Positions 17,984-27,518 of a stretch of DNA of 64,000 nucleotides are shown piece by piece. Under the pieces are notes generated by a model. That model made no database searches and was not told the DNA's origin. It worked only from the letters and a program-made list of their open reading frames with translations. The number at the start of each line of letters is the position of its first letter. Position 1 is the stretch's first letter. This DNA is from Pseudomonas frederiksbergensis (lineage in GTDB: Bacteria; Pseudomonadota; Gammaproteobacteria; Pseudomonadales; Pseudomonadaceae), in contig NZ_CP018319.1 in NCBI RefSeq assembly GCF_001952935.1, positions 2,820,501 through 2,884,500 on the forward strand. Direction: 5' to 3'. The position numbers were made by a program, and so were the translations under genes.

Positions 17984-20041
17984 ATGATAAAAGCAAAAAC
18001 AGGCAAGCCAGAAGGGTCGCGCAGCCGGTCACAGATCATCGCGCTGTTCATCGCGCTGATCGTCTTCATCATGCTGCTGTTCGCCAACTTCGCGTACCTC
18101 AACACCCAGGCCACGTACGACAAACAGTACATCGGCCACGCCGGTGAGCTGCGCGTGTTGTCCCAGCGCATTGCCAAGAACGCCACCGAAGCGGCGGCCG
18201 GCAAGGCGGCGGCGTTCAAGCTGCTCAGCGATGCGCGCAATGACTTTGCCCAACGCTGGGGCTATCTGAAGCAAGGCGACCCCGCCACCGGCCTGCCGCC
18301 GGCGCCGTCCACCGTGCGCCCGGAAATGCGCGCCGTGCAACTGGACTGGGAACGCTTGCTGAAAAACACCGACGCGATCCTCTCCAGCGAGCAGACCGTG
18401 CTGTCGCTGCATCAAGTCGCCGCGACCCTGGCCGAAACCGTGCCGCAGTTGCAGGTCGAGTACGAAAAAGTCGTCGAAACGCTCCTTCAGCGCGGTGCCC
18501 CGGCCGCGCAGGTGGCCATGGCCCAGCGCCAGTCGCTGTTGGCTGAGCGGATTCTCGGTGCCGTGAACACCGTGCTCTCCGGTGATGAAAATTCGCAGCA
18601 GGCCGCTGATGCCTTCGGTCGCGATGCGGCGCGATTCGGCCAGGTGCTCAACGGCATGCTCCAGGGCAATCCGTCACTGAAAGTCAGCCAGGTTGAAGAC
18701 CGCGATGCGCGCGCGCGGTTGATCGAGATTTCCGAGCTGTTCGAATTCGTCTCGGGTTCGGTGGATGAAATCCTCGAAACCTCGCCGGAGCTGTTCAAGG
18801 TCCGTGAATCGGCCACCAGTATCTTTACCCTGTCGCAGACCCTGCTCGAGGAAGCCTCGCACCTGGCCGGCGGTTTCGAAAACCTGGCCGGCGGGCGCAA
18901 CACCGACACCATTGGCGGCTACGTGCTGGGCCTGTTGGCGCTGATGTCGATCATCCTCATTGGTCTGGTGATGGTCCGTGAAACCAACCGTCAGCTGCGC
19001 GAAACGGCCGAGAAGAACGAGCGTAACCAGAACGCGATCATGCGCCTGCTCGACGAGATCGAAGACCTGGCGGATGGCGACCTGACCGTGACCGCCTCGG
19101 TGACCGAAGACTTCACCGGGACCATCGCCGACTCGATCAACTACTCTGTGGACCAACTGCGCGATCTGGTGGCGACCATCAACCTCACCGCTGGCCAGGT
19201 CGCTGCCGCCGTGCAGGAAACCCAGGCCACCGCCATGCACCTGGCCCAGGCTTCGGAGCATCAGGCGCAGCAGATTGCCGAAGCGTCCACCGCGATCAAC
19301 GACATGGCCCAGTCCATCGATCAGGTCTCGGCCAACGCCGCTGAGTCCTCGGCGGTGGCCGAGCGTTCGGTGGAAATCGCCAACAAGGGCAACGAGGTGG
19401 TGCACAACACCATCCACGGCATGGACAACATTCGCGAGCAGATTCAAGACACCGCCAAGCGGATCAAGCGCCTGGGCGAGTCTTCTCAGGAAATCGGCGA
19501 CATTGTCAGCCTGATCGATGACATTGCCGACCAGACCAACATCCTTGCACTCAACGCGGCGATCCAGGCTTCGATGGCCGGTGATGCTGGGCGCGGTTTT
19601 GCGGTGGTCGCCGATGAAGTCCAGCGGCTGGCGGAGCGCTCTTCCGCCGCCACCCGGCAGATCGAAACCCTGGTGCGGGCAATCCAGACCGACACCAACG
19701 AAGCGGTGATTTCCATGGAACAGACCACCACCGAAGTGGTGCGTGGCGCGCGTCTGGCGCAGGATGCCGGGGTGGCCCTGGAAGAAATCGAAGGCGTGTC
19801 GAAGACCCTCGCCGCGTTGATCCAGAGTATTTCCAACGCCGCACAGCAACAGACGTCCTCGGCCGGTCAGATTTCCCTGACGATGAACGTGATCCAGCAG
19901 ATCACCACGCAGACGTCGTCCGGCTCCACCGCCACCGCCGAGAGCATTGGCAACCTGGCGAAAATGGCCAGTCAGCTGCGGCGTTCGGTGTCCGGTTTCA
20001 CCTTGCCGGCCGCCAAGGCTGAGGTTGCGGATAAAGTGTGA
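17984..20041 (+). CDS. pilJ: Pilus methyl-accepting chemoreceptor PilJ
   Basis: A 685-residue receptor with a first membrane helix at about residues 17-38 ([16 protein letters not shown]), a PilJ-type periplasmic ligand domain, a second helix near 310-332 ([19 protein letters not shown]), a HAMP region and a long cytoplasmic coiled coil. The hairpin tip [20 protein letters not shown] contacts the CheW/kinase complex. Unusual Gln-Ala-Ser in the tip (QASMAGD rather than EAARAGE) is typical of PilJ. It senses pilus-surface contact in P. aeruginosa. Confidence 0.95.
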   Translation: MIKAKTGKPEGSRSRSQIIALFIALIVFIMLLFANFAYLNTQATYDKQYIGHAGELRVLSQRIAKNATEAAAGKAAAFKLLSDARNDFAQRWGYLKQGDPATGLPPAPSTVRPEMRAVQLDWERLLKNTDAILSSEQTVLSLHQVAATLAETVPQLQVEYEKVVETLLQRGAPAAQVAMAQRQSLLAERILGAVNTVLSGDENSQQAADAFGRDAARFGQVLNGMLQGNPSLKVSQVEDRDARARLIEISELFEFVSGSVDEILETSPELFKVRESATSIFTLSQTLLEEASHLAGGFENLAGGRNTDTIGGYVLGLLALMSIILIGLVMVRETNRQLRETAEKNERNQNAIMRLLDEIEDLADGDLTVTASVTEDFTGTIADSINYSVDQLRDLVATINLTAGQVAAAVQETQATAMHLAQASEHQAQQIAEASTAINDMAQSIDQVSANAAESSAVAERSVEIANKGNEVVHNTIHGMDNIREQIQDTAKRIKRLGESSQEIGDIVSLIDDIADQTNILALNAAIQASMAGDAGRGFAVVADEVQRLAERSSAATRQIETLVRAIQTDTNEAVISMEQTTTEVVRGARLAQDAGVALEEIEGVSKTLAALIQSISNAAQQQTSSAGQISLTMNVIQQITTQTSSGSTATAESIGNLAKMASQLRRSVSGFTLPAAKAEVADKV

Positions 20042-20094
20042 AACGCCTGCGAGTGAATGCTTTTTTTTGAGTAGAGCAGTGATTTGGAGTGGTT

Positions 20095-23000
20095 ATGGGT
20101 GATCGGCACGACTATGTGGCCCTCGAGTGGGTCAAAGGCGAGATTGCCGAAACGCTGAAAGTGGCTCACCAGGCGATTGAAACGTTGCTTGATGACCCGC
20201 AGGCGACGCACGCCCTCAGCGAATGCCTGGCGTGCGTCCATCAGGTTCACGGCAGTTTGCAGGTGGTCGAGTTCTACGGCGCGGCGCTGCTCGCCGAAGA
20301 GATGGAACATCTGGTCACCGCCTTGCAACAGAACCGCGTCAGTCATCGCGATGAGACGCTTCACCTGTTGCTGCAAGCCCTTGGTCAACTGCCGATTTAC
20401 CTCGATCGGGTGCAAGGTGCGCGCCGCGACCTGCCGCTGGTGGTGCTGCCACTGATCAACGATCTGCGCAGCGCCCGTGGCGAAAGCCTGTTGTCGGAAA
20501 CCAGCCTGTTCAGCCCGCAATTGCCGGACCTGCCGCCCCTGGACGAAGCGTCGCTGGCGCTGCTGGAGCCGGCGGATTTACCCAATGTGCTGCGCAAGTT
20601 GCGGCAAATGTTGCAAATGGCCCTGGTCGGGTTATTGCGTGAGCAGGATGGCGAAACGAATCTCGGTTACCTGACCAAGGTTTTTGCGCGCCTCGAAGGG
20701 CTGTGCGGCAACGCGCCCTTGAGCCCGTTGTGGCAAGTCGCCTCGGCGCTGGTCGAAGGCATGCGCGACGGCTCGATTGCCAACAGCCCGGCGTTGCGCA
20801 GCCTGTTCAAGGAGGCCGACAAAGAACTCAAGCGCCTGCTCGAACAGGGCATGCCCGGCATCAATCAGCCGGCGCCGCTAGAGTTGCTCAAGAGTTTGCT
20901 GTTCTACATTGCCAAGGCCGAACATCCCACCGGGCAGATGCTGACCATGAAAGATCGCTACGGACTGGACGACGCGCTACCTGACAGCGCAATGGTCGAC
21001 GAAGAACGCGTACGGCTGGCCGGTCCCGACCGCGATGCCATGCGCTCGGTGTTGGCCGCTTTGTGTGAAGAGCTGGTGCGGGTCAAGGAACGCCTTGATC
21101 TGTTTGTGCGCAGCGACCGCCAACACACCTCGGACCTCGAAAGCCTGCTGGCGCCCCTGCGGCAAATCGCCGACACCCTGGCGGTGCTCGGTTTCGGCCA
21201 GCCACGCAAGGTCATCATCGACCAACTGGCGGTGGTGCTGAGTCTGGCCCAGGGTCAACGTGAGCCCAACGACGCGATCCTGATGGACGTCGCCGGTGCC
21301 TTGCTCTACGTCGAAGCGACGCTGGCCGGCATGGTCGGCACCGTCGAGCCGGAAAGCCAGGAAGACAGCCGCCTGCCGACCACCGACCTGACCCAGATCC
21401 ATCAGATCGTGATCAAGGAAGCGCGCATCTGCCTGCAACAGGCCAAGGACATGATCGTCGACTACATCGACGCCGACTGGGACCGCCAGCACTTGCAGCC
21501 ACTGCCGGCCTTGCTGACCCAGGTGCGCGGTGCATTGGCGATGATTCCGTTGAGCCGTGCGGCGAGCCTGATCGAAACGTGCAACCACTTCATCCGCGAG
21601 CACCTGCTGCTGGATCCGGATCATCCCGGCTGGCAGGAGCTGGACAGCCTGGCCGACGTCATCACCAGCATCGAGTACTACCTGGAGCGCCTCGGCGACG
21701 ACCCCGAAGCGCCGGGCGAAAAGTTGCTCGACGTCGCGGAAAAAAGCCTGGCCGCACTCGGCTTTTTCCCCAGCGAGCAACAGGTGCCGGTGCTTGAAGA
21801 TGTGCTCAGCCCGAGTGAAGCGCAGGTCATGCAGGATCTGCAGGAACTGGACGACCCTGAGACCGTCAAGTCGCTGGCCGATGTGTTAGCCAGCCCTGTG
21901 TCCTCCGTCAATCCGCCCGCCCTGACGACCCCGGGAAGCCTGTTGCCGCCGCCCAGCGGTGAAGAACCGGTGGACGATGAGCTGCGGGAAGTGTTCCTCG
22001 AAGAAACCGATGAAGTGCTGGAAATCCTCCGGGAGTACCTGCCGCGCTGGACGGCTAACCCCGACGATAAGCCTGCCCTGAGCGAACTGCGCCGGGCATT
22101 CCACACCTTGAAAGGCAGTGGCCGGATGGTCCGTGCGCTGGTGCTGGGCGAGCTGGCGTGGGCGGTGGAAAACCTGCTCAACCGTGTGCTGGAACGTAGC
22201 GTTGCGCCGGGGCCGGCGGTGCAACAACTGCTGGGCGATGCGCTGAATCTGCTGCCAGAACTGGTGGCCGAGTTTGCCAACCATGCCCAGCGCCAGCGCA
22301 ACGACGTTGACCAATTGGCCGCACGCGCCCACGCCCTTGCCAAGGGCGATACGCCTGCCAGCGATGAAGATACCCAGGATGTGGCGGCCCTCGATCCGCT
22401 GTTGCTGGAGATCTTCCGCAAGGAAGCCGAGACCCATCTCGCCAGCCTCAACCGCTTCCTCGATAAAGCCGCGGAGCACGTGCCGTTGCAGGCCAGCGAC
22501 GAGTTGCAGCGGGCGCTGCACACCCTCAAGGGCAGCGCCTCCATGGCGGGCGTATTGCCAATCGCCGAGCTGGCGAAACCGCTGGATCATCTGGCCCGGG
22601 AGTACAAGGCGCACCTGCTCGCCCTCGACCTGGACGAAGTCGAACTGCTGCTCGAAGCCGAAGGCTTGTTCCGTCTCGGCTTGCGACAGCTCAAAACCGA
22701 CCCGCTGGCGGAGATTCCCGGCGCCCGCTCATTGATCGAGCGAACCCAGGCGTTGCTGGCCGAGCGCCTGGAAACGCTCCTGAGTGCACCGAATTCCGGA
22801 TTGCGCATCAAGCGTGATCCGCAACTGATCAACAACTTCCTCGCCCAAGGCATGGACATCCTGCTGGACGCCGAAAGCCTGTTGCAGCGCTGGCAGCAAC
22901 ATCCCGGCGAGCGTCAGGAACTCAGTGCGTTGCTGGACGAATTGACCACCCTCGGCGAAGGCGCGCACCTGGCTGATCTGCATCCGGTGGATGAGCTCTG

Positions 23001-26000
23001 CGAAGCCTTGCTCGACCTCTACGGCGCGGTGGAAGAAAGCAGCCTGGCGGTCAGCGAGGCGTTTTTCCATGAAGCGCAAAGTGCCCATGAAGCGCTGATC
23101 AACATGCTTGACGAGCTGGCCGCCGGCCAGGAAGTCAGCCCGCAACCGCAACGCATCCGGGCCTTGCGCGGCTTGCTCGATGAGAGCCTGGATCCGTCGG
23201 CGATGGGGCTGATTCGCAGCGATGGCAGCCGCACGCTGAGCATCCGGGAACTGGGCAGTGCCACGGCCGAACTGGAACAGACCGCGACCCAGGTCGAGCT
23301 GGACGACGAGATCGTTTCGATCTTCCTCGAAGAGGCGGTGGATATCCTCGAAAGCGCCGGTCAGGCGTTGCAGCGCTGGCTGGACGACCCGGACAACGCT
23401 GCGCCGCTGTTGTCGTTGCAGCGAGATTTGCACACCCTCAAGGGTGGTGCGCGGATGGCCGAAGTCGAGCCGGTCGGTGAGCTGGCCCATGAACTGGAAA
23501 GCCTTTACGAAGGCCTGGTGGATCGCCGCTACGCTTACAGCGAAGCCTTGGCGCACTTGCTGCAACACAGTCATGACCGGCTCGCGCAGCTGCTTGAACA
23601 GTTGCAGAACCAACGGCCATTGGGCGATCCGGGTGAGGTGATCGAGGCCATTCGCGAGTTTCGCCAGGGCAACGCCAGCGCTGTTGAAGCGGTCGAACCG
23701 GCACGGGCCGAGGATTCACCGGGGCATGATCCAGAGCTGCTGGAGATCTTCCTTGAGGAAGGTTTCGACATCATCGAAAACTCCGGCACGGCGTTGGTGC
23801 GCTGGCAGGCCGAGCCGTCGAATCGTCAGGAAGTGGAAACCCTGCTGCGTGATTTGCACACCCTCAAGGGTGGCGCGCGGATGGTGGAAATCGCCCCGAT
23901 CGGCGACCTCGCCCATGAGCTGGAATTCCTCTACGAAGGCCTGTCCGCTGGCGTGCTGCAACCCACCGCCGCGTTGTTCGGCTTGTTGCAAAGCAGCCAC
24001 GACCGACTGGCGCAGATGCTCGACGCGACCCGCGCCGGTCAGCCTTTGCCGCCCGCCGATCAACTGATCGATGAGATCAGGAATTTCAGTCATCCGGCCG
24101 TGCCCGAAACACCGGCGCCGGTCCAGGTGCCTGCAACGCCGAAAATCGAGACGCCGGTACAGCAACCCGATGCCAGCGCGGACATGGTCAAGGTCTCGGC
24201 AGAACTGCTCGACGATCTGGTCAACCTGGCCGGCGAAACCTCGATCTTCCGTGGGCGGATCGAACAACAGGTCAACGATGCACGTGTGACTTTGAGCGAA
24301 ATGGAAACCACCATCGAGCGCATGCGCGACCAATTGCGTCGGCTCGATACCGAAACCCAGGGGCGGATTCTCAGCCGTCAGCAAGTCGACGCCGAACGCC
24401 TGGGCTACGAAGAATTCGATCCGCTGGAAATGGACCGCCACTCACAGTTGCAGCAACTGTCGCGGGCGCTGTTCGAATCCGCCTCCGACTTGCTCGACCT
24501 CAAGGAAACCCTCGAGCGCCGCAATCAGGACGCGGAAAACCTGCTGCAACAACAGGGCCGCATCAACACCGAATTGCAAGAAGGCCTGATGCGTACGCGC
24601 ATGGTGCCGTTCGAGCGGATGCTGCCGCGCTTGAAGCGGATCGTCCGTCAAGTCTCCAGCGAACTGGGCAAGGACGTGGAATTCATCGTCGGCAATGCCG
24701 AAGGCGAGATGGACCGCAACGTCCTCGAACGCATGGCCGCGCCGCTGGAACACATGCTGCGCAACGCCGTGGATCATGGCCTGGAATCGGCCGAGGTGCG
24801 TATCGCGGCGGGTAAACCGGCTCAAGGTCGTATCACCCTCGACCTGTCGCGAGAGGGCGGCGACATCATTTTCGACATCCGCGACGACGGTGCCGGCGTG
24901 CCGCTGGACGCGGTGCGGCGCAAGGCGATCAAGCGCGGGTTACTGGCCCCGGACAGCGACATCAGCGACCGCGATGTCCTGCAATTCATCCTGCAACCGG
25001 GGTTCTCCACCGCCGAGAAAATCACCCAGATTTCCGGGCGCGGCGTCGGCATGGACGTGGTGCATGAAGAGGTCCGGCAGCTCGGTGGCAGCATGAGCAT
25101 CGATTCTGTGCCGGGGCAGGGCGTGCACTTCCGCATTCGCCTGCCGTTCACCGTGTCGGTCAACCGGGCCTTGATGGTGCAATGCGGGGAGGATCAGTAC
25201 GCGATCCCGCTGAACACCATCGACGGCATCGTTCGCGTGCTGCCCAACGAACTTGAAGGGCACTACCGGCTCGATCCGCCGACCTACCAATACGCCGGGC
25301 AAGACTATGAACTGTGCTACCTCGGCGAACTGCTGAAAACCAGCCATCGCCCTAAACTGCTGGGCCAGAGCCTGCCGTTGCCGGTGTTGCTGGTGCAGTG
25401 CAACGAGCGGCACATCGCGGTGCAAGTCGACGCCATGGCCGGCACTCGCGAGATCGTGGTCAAAAGCCTCGGCCCGCAATTTGCGGCGGTGCAGGGTTTG
25501 TCCGGGGCGACGATTCTCGGCGATGGGCGGGTGGTGCTGATTCTTGATTTGCTGGCGCCGATCCGCGCGATGCAGGCCCGCTTGCCGCAACAGCCAGTGA
25601 CTCAGGACGCGGAGGCCGAACCGCATAAACCGCTGCTGGTGATGGTGGTCGATGACTCGGTGACCGTGCGCAAGGTCACCAGCCGTCTGCTGGAACGCCA
25701 CGGCATGAACGTGCTGACCGCCAAGGACGGGGTCGACGCCATGCTGCTGCTTGAAGACCACATGCCTGACCTGATGCTGCTGGACATTGAAATGCCGCGC
25801 ATGGACGGTTTTGAAGTCGCGACCCAGGTCCGCGCCGACGAACGTCTGCAGCACCTGCCAATCATCATGATCACCTCCCGCACCGGGCAGAAACACCGCG
25901 ATCGCGCCATGGCCATCGGCGTCAACGACTACCTCGGCAAGCCGTACCAGGAATCGGTGCTGCTCGACAGCATCCACCTGTGGAGCAAAACCCATGCTTG

Positions 26001-26001
26001 A
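20095..26001 (+). CDS. chpA: Hybrid chemotaxis histidine kinase ChpA
   Basis: A 1968-residue CheA-type hybrid kinase. Reading from the N-terminus: an Hpt-like domain with H49, a similar domain with Thr at the His position (T475), Hpt domains with H670, H809, H1113 and H1255 (HTLKG motifs), a degenerate one with T951, then the dimerisation/ATPase region (N-box N1557 in RNAVDHG), a CheW-like domain near 1690-1820, and a C-terminal receiver with D1853/D1854 and acceptor D1897. P. aeruginosa ChpA is longer (about 2470 residues) with more phosphotransfer modules. The ATG at 20095 has TTGGAGT ahead of it. Confidence 0.95.
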   Translation: MGDRHDYVALEWVKGEIAETLKVAHQAIETLLDDPQATHALSECLACVHQVHGSLQVVEFYGAALLAEEMEHLVTALQQNRVSHRDETLHLLLQALGQLPIYLDRVQGARRDLPLVVLPLINDLRSARGESLLSETSLFSPQLPDLPPLDEASLALLEPADLPNVLRKLRQMLQMALVGLLREQDGETNLGYLTKVFARLEGLCGNAPLSPLWQVASALVEGMRDGSIANSPALRSLFKEADKELKRLLEQGMPGINQPAPLELLKSLLFYIAKAEHPTGQMLTMKDRYGLDDALPDSAMVDEERVRLAGPDRDAMRSVLAALCEELVRVKERLDLFVRSDRQHTSDLESLLAPLRQIADTLAVLGFGQPRKVIIDQLAVVLSLAQGQREPNDAILMDVAGALLYVEATLAGMVGTVEPESQEDSRLPTTDLTQIHQIVIKEARICLQQAKDMIVDYIDADWDRQHLQPLPALLTQVRGALAMIPLSRAASLIETCNHFIREHLLLDPDHPGWQELDSLADVITSIEYYLERLGDDPEAPGEKLLDVAEKSLAALGFFPSEQQVPVLEDVLSPSEAQVMQDLQELDDPETVKSLADVLASPVSSVNPPALTTPGSLLPPPSGEEPVDDELREVFLEETDEVLEILREYLPRWTANPDDKPALSELRRAFHTLKGSGRMVRALVLGELAWAVENLLNRVLERSVAPGPAVQQLLGDALNLLPELVAEFANHAQRQRNDVDQLAARAHALAKGDTPASDEDTQDVAALDPLLLEIFRKEAETHLASLNRFLDKAAEHVPLQASDELQRALHTLKGSASMAGVLPIAELAKPLDHLAREYKAHLLALDLDEVELLLEAEGLFRLGLRQLKTDPLAEIPGARSLIERTQALLAERLETLLSAPNSGLRIKRDPQLINNFLAQGMDILLDAESLLQRWQQHPGERQELSALLDELTTLGEGAHLADLHPVDELCEALLDLYGAVEESSLAVSEAFFHEAQSAHEALINMLDELAAGQEVSPQPQRIRALRGLLDESLDPSAMGLIRSDGSRTLSIRELGSATAELEQTATQVELDDEIVSIFLEEAVDILESAGQALQRWLDDPDNAAPLLSLQRDLHTLKGGARMAEVEPVGELAHELESLYEGLVDRRYAYSEALAHLLQHSHDRLAQLLEQLQNQRPLGDPGEVIEAIREFRQGNASAVEAVEPARAEDSPGHDPELLEIFLEEGFDIIENSGTALVRWQAEPSNRQEVETLLRDLHTLKGGARMVEIAPIGDLAHELEFLYEGLSAGVLQPTAALFGLLQSSHDRLAQMLDATRAGQPLPPADQLIDEIRNFSHPAVPETPAPVQVPATPKIETPVQQPDASADMVKVSAELLDDLVNLAGETSIFRGRIEQQVNDARVTLSEMETTIERMRDQLRRLDTETQGRILSRQQVDAERLGYEEFDPLEMDRHSQLQQLSRALFESASDLLDLKETLERRNQDAENLLQQQGRINTELQEGLMRTRMVPFERMLPRLKRIVRQVSSELGKDVEFIVGNAEGEMDRNVLERMAAPLEHMLRNAVDHGLESAEVRIAAGKPAQGRITLDLSREGGDIIFDIRDDGAGVPLDAVRRKAIKRGLLAPDSDISDRDVLQFILQPGFSTAEKITQISGRGVGMDVVHEEVRQLGGSMSIDSVPGQGVHFRIRLPFTVSVNRALMVQCGEDQYAIPLNTIDGIVRVLPNELEGHYRLDPPTYQYAGQDYELCYLGELLKTSHRPKLLGQSLPLPVLLVQCNERHIAVQVDAMAGTREIVVKSLGPQFAAVQGLSGATILGDGRVVLILDLLAPIRAMQARLPQQPVTQDAEAEPHKPLLVMVVDDSVTVRKVTSRLLERHGMNVLTAKDGVDAMLLLEDHMPDLMLLDIEMPRMDGFEVATQVRADERLQHLPIIMITSRTGQKHRDRAMAIGVNDYLGKPYQESVLLDSIHLWSKTHA

Positions 26002-26452
26002 GCACCGCACCAGCAACCTCACCGGCCTGCTGCTGCCCTTGGCTGACCGCAACCTGATCTTGCCCAACGTCGCTGTGGCGGAGCTTATCGATTACCAACC
26101 CAGCGCCTTCGACCTCGACACACCGCCGTGGTACCTGGGGTTGGTGAAGTGGCGGGATCGACAGATTCCGTTGATCAGTTTCGAGTCGGCATGTGGGCAG
26201 AAAATCGTCATCGGCGAGCGGGCGCGGATCGTCATCCTCAATGCGCTCGGCGGGCGGCCCGATCTGAAATTCATTGCCTTGCTGGTGCAGGGGATTCCGC
26301 GGTCTTACAAGCTTGATAGTCAGTTGAGCTATGTGGATGTGCCGTTGTGCTCGCTGGAACAGGCGGCGGTGCAGGTGGGGGAGCAGGTGGCCAAGGTGCC
26401 GAATTTGTTGGCGTTGGAGGAGTTGCTCGTAAAGGCCGGTTTGGCCAGCTGA
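25994..26452 (+). CDS. chpC: CheW-like adaptor ChpC
   Basis: A 152-residue CheW-domain protein, the second adaptor of the Chp system. It has the motifs LLLPLADRNLILPNVAVAEL, WYLGLVKWRDRQIPLISFE and ARIVILNAL. It overlaps the chpA end by 8 bp. In P. aeruginosa chpB (methylesterase) sits between chpA and chpC; here chpC follows chpA directly. Confidence 0.9.
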   Translation: MLEHRTSNLTGLLLPLADRNLILPNVAVAELIDYQPSAFDLDTPPWYLGLVKWRDRQIPLISFESACGQKIVIGERARIVILNALGGRPDLKFIALLVQGIPRSYKLDSQLSYVDVPLCSLEQAAVQVGEQVAKVPNLLALEELLVKAGLAS

Positions 26453-26472
26453 TCGTTGACTGGCCCCCAACT

Positions 26473-26583
26473 GATCGTTCCCACGCTCCGCGTGGGAATG
26501 CCTCAACGGACGCTCCGCGTTCGGCTCTGGATGGGACGCAGAGCGTCCCGGGCTGCATTCCCACGCAGAGCGTGGGAACGATC
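26473..26583. repeat. Four-hairpin palindromic element (family A, copy 3)
   Basis: Same orientation and layout as the copies at 4923 and 8590, with GATCGTTCCCACGC ends. It closes the pil-chp cluster and lies between chpC and the convergent DUF6124 gene. Confidence 0.9.
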
Positions 26584-26601
26584 ATGGCATCGGTTTCTGC
26601 G

Positions 26602-26979
26602 CTAAGCCCCGGCCCGAGCCTTCATCTGCAACGACTCATGATGATCCAGCGCCCGCTCCACCAACAACTGCACCCCATCCGCCATGCGGCTGAGCGCCAA
26701 GGCTACAGAACGGCGTGAGCCTTCCACATCGTCCGCTAGATCGGCAGCAATGGCGCTGATGGACAGCAGGTCTTCGGAGGCATTGGCCAGAAGGGCTTCG
26801 GTGTCGATATCGGGGGCGACGGTGAAGAGCTCGGATTTACGGCGTTTGGCCGGTTTTTCGTGGAGTGGGGGGAAGTAATGGGAAAAGGCGCGGTCAGCGG
26901 CTTCCTTCATTTTTTCTGCATCGAGGGATGCTTGGGAATCGGCGTCGGTTTCCGGGGGATTGGGAGTAGCTTTGAACAT
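26602..26979 (-). CDS. DUF6124 family protein
   Basis: A 125-residue acidic-then-basic protein that fits DUF6124, a Pseudomonas-specific family: N-terminal FKATPNPPETDAD, a segment DAEKMKEAADRAFSHY, then LFTVAPDIDTEALLANASED and helical C-terminus GSRRSVALALSRMADG. No signal peptide or membrane segment; function unknown. The ATG at 26979 has GGAG seven bases upstream. The long leader in front (26980-27310) appears structured and is listed separately. Confidence 0.82.
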   Translation of the reverse strand: MFKATPNPPETDADSQASLDAEKMKEAADRAFSHYFPPLHEKPAKRRKSELFTVAPDIDTEALLANASEDLLSISAIAADLADDVEGSRRSVALALSRMADGVQLLVERALDHHESLQMKARAGA

Positions 26980-27310
26980 AGTGAAGCTCCATTTAATGAG
27001 TTTCAGCTGCTCCATCGGGTTCCAATCGAAGGGGTGGCAGCTGTACGCGGGCTGGAACCCGGGCAAACGGACAAAACCCGACAGACACTAAGGTCTCCCG
27101 CGCACAGCCGCCATAACGGAGTGCACACATTAAAGGTGCGCAAGCATACGTTATGAAAGGCGCTTTTGCCTCGTTAACACCACGGGGTTCCAATCCCGGT
27201 CGCTGCGTTTGCAGCGACCCCCAAACGATAAAGATCAACGCAAAACCGCACCAGTCAGCGGGTTCCGGCATTGCTGTAGGCAGCGACGCCAGACTGCGTA
27301 GCCTCACACC
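26980..27310 (-). ncRNA. Candidate structured leader RNA of the DUF6124 gene
   Basis: The minus-strand transcript ahead of the DUF6124 start can fold extensively. Bases 27097-27113 pair with 27035-27051 over 17 bp including two G-U pairs. On the plus strand those two would be A-C mismatches, so the minus strand is the likely transcript. Further hairpins are 27198-27219 (9 bp perfect, 4-base loop) and 27122-27142 (7 bp, one G-U). CAGCTGC at 27037-27043, in the long stem, can alternatively pair with GCAGCTG at 27004-27010 close to the ribosome site. The motif GGAACCC recurs three times. No known RNA family was recognised; an open frame of 104 codons (26993-27307) also spans it. Confidence 0.5.
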
Positions 27311-27355
27311 ATTCCTGAGGACAAACTTTTAAACACAAAACCCCAAGCGGTCGGA

Positions 27356-27420
27356 CCCTGTGGCGAGGGGGCTTGCTCCCGCTGGGTTGCGAAGCAGCCC
27401 CAAAACCTGCAACCGGGGTG
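27356..27420. repeat. Partial palindromic element (family E, copy 2)
   Basis: Contains GTGGCGAGGGGGCTTGCTCCC and GGGTTGCGAAGCAGCCCC, closely similar to part of the element at 14082. Only one end is recognisable. It lies between the DUF6124 leader and the promoter of the nucleotidyltransferase gene. Confidence 0.6.
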
Positions 27421-27460
27421 TATCAGGTACACCGAGAACAATGGTTTACGCTGCGCAAGG

Positions 27461-27512
27461 TTGAAGATTCCCAAAAAGGGACCTATCGTTCCTTTTTTGG
27501 GACTTATCGGTC
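27461..27512 (+). promoter_or_regulatory. Promoter with two 21-bp-phased direct repeats (possible operator)
   Basis: TTGAAG at 27461-27466 and TATCGT at 27484-27489 are 17 bp apart and fit a sigma-70 promoter. The 14-mer GGGACYTATCGKTC occurs at 27478-27491, covering the -10 box, and again at 27499-27512, exactly two helical turns on. The downstream gene encodes an N-terminal winged helix, so autoregulation at these repeats is inferred. Confidence 0.5.
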
Positions 27513-27518
27513 GTTGCC

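Noticed and set aside
27183..27200. A tRNA T-arm-like sequence (GGGGTTCCAATCCC)
   Set aside because: No acceptor, D or anticodon arm can be built around it, and the same motif recurs nearby as part of the DUF6124 leader.
26993..27307. A 104-codon open frame on the minus strand inside the DUF6124 leader
   Set aside because: No recognised domain, composition fits the RNA stems, and no good ribosome site was seen ahead of its first ATG. A leader peptide cannot be fully excluded, so the alternative is noted in the leader finding.
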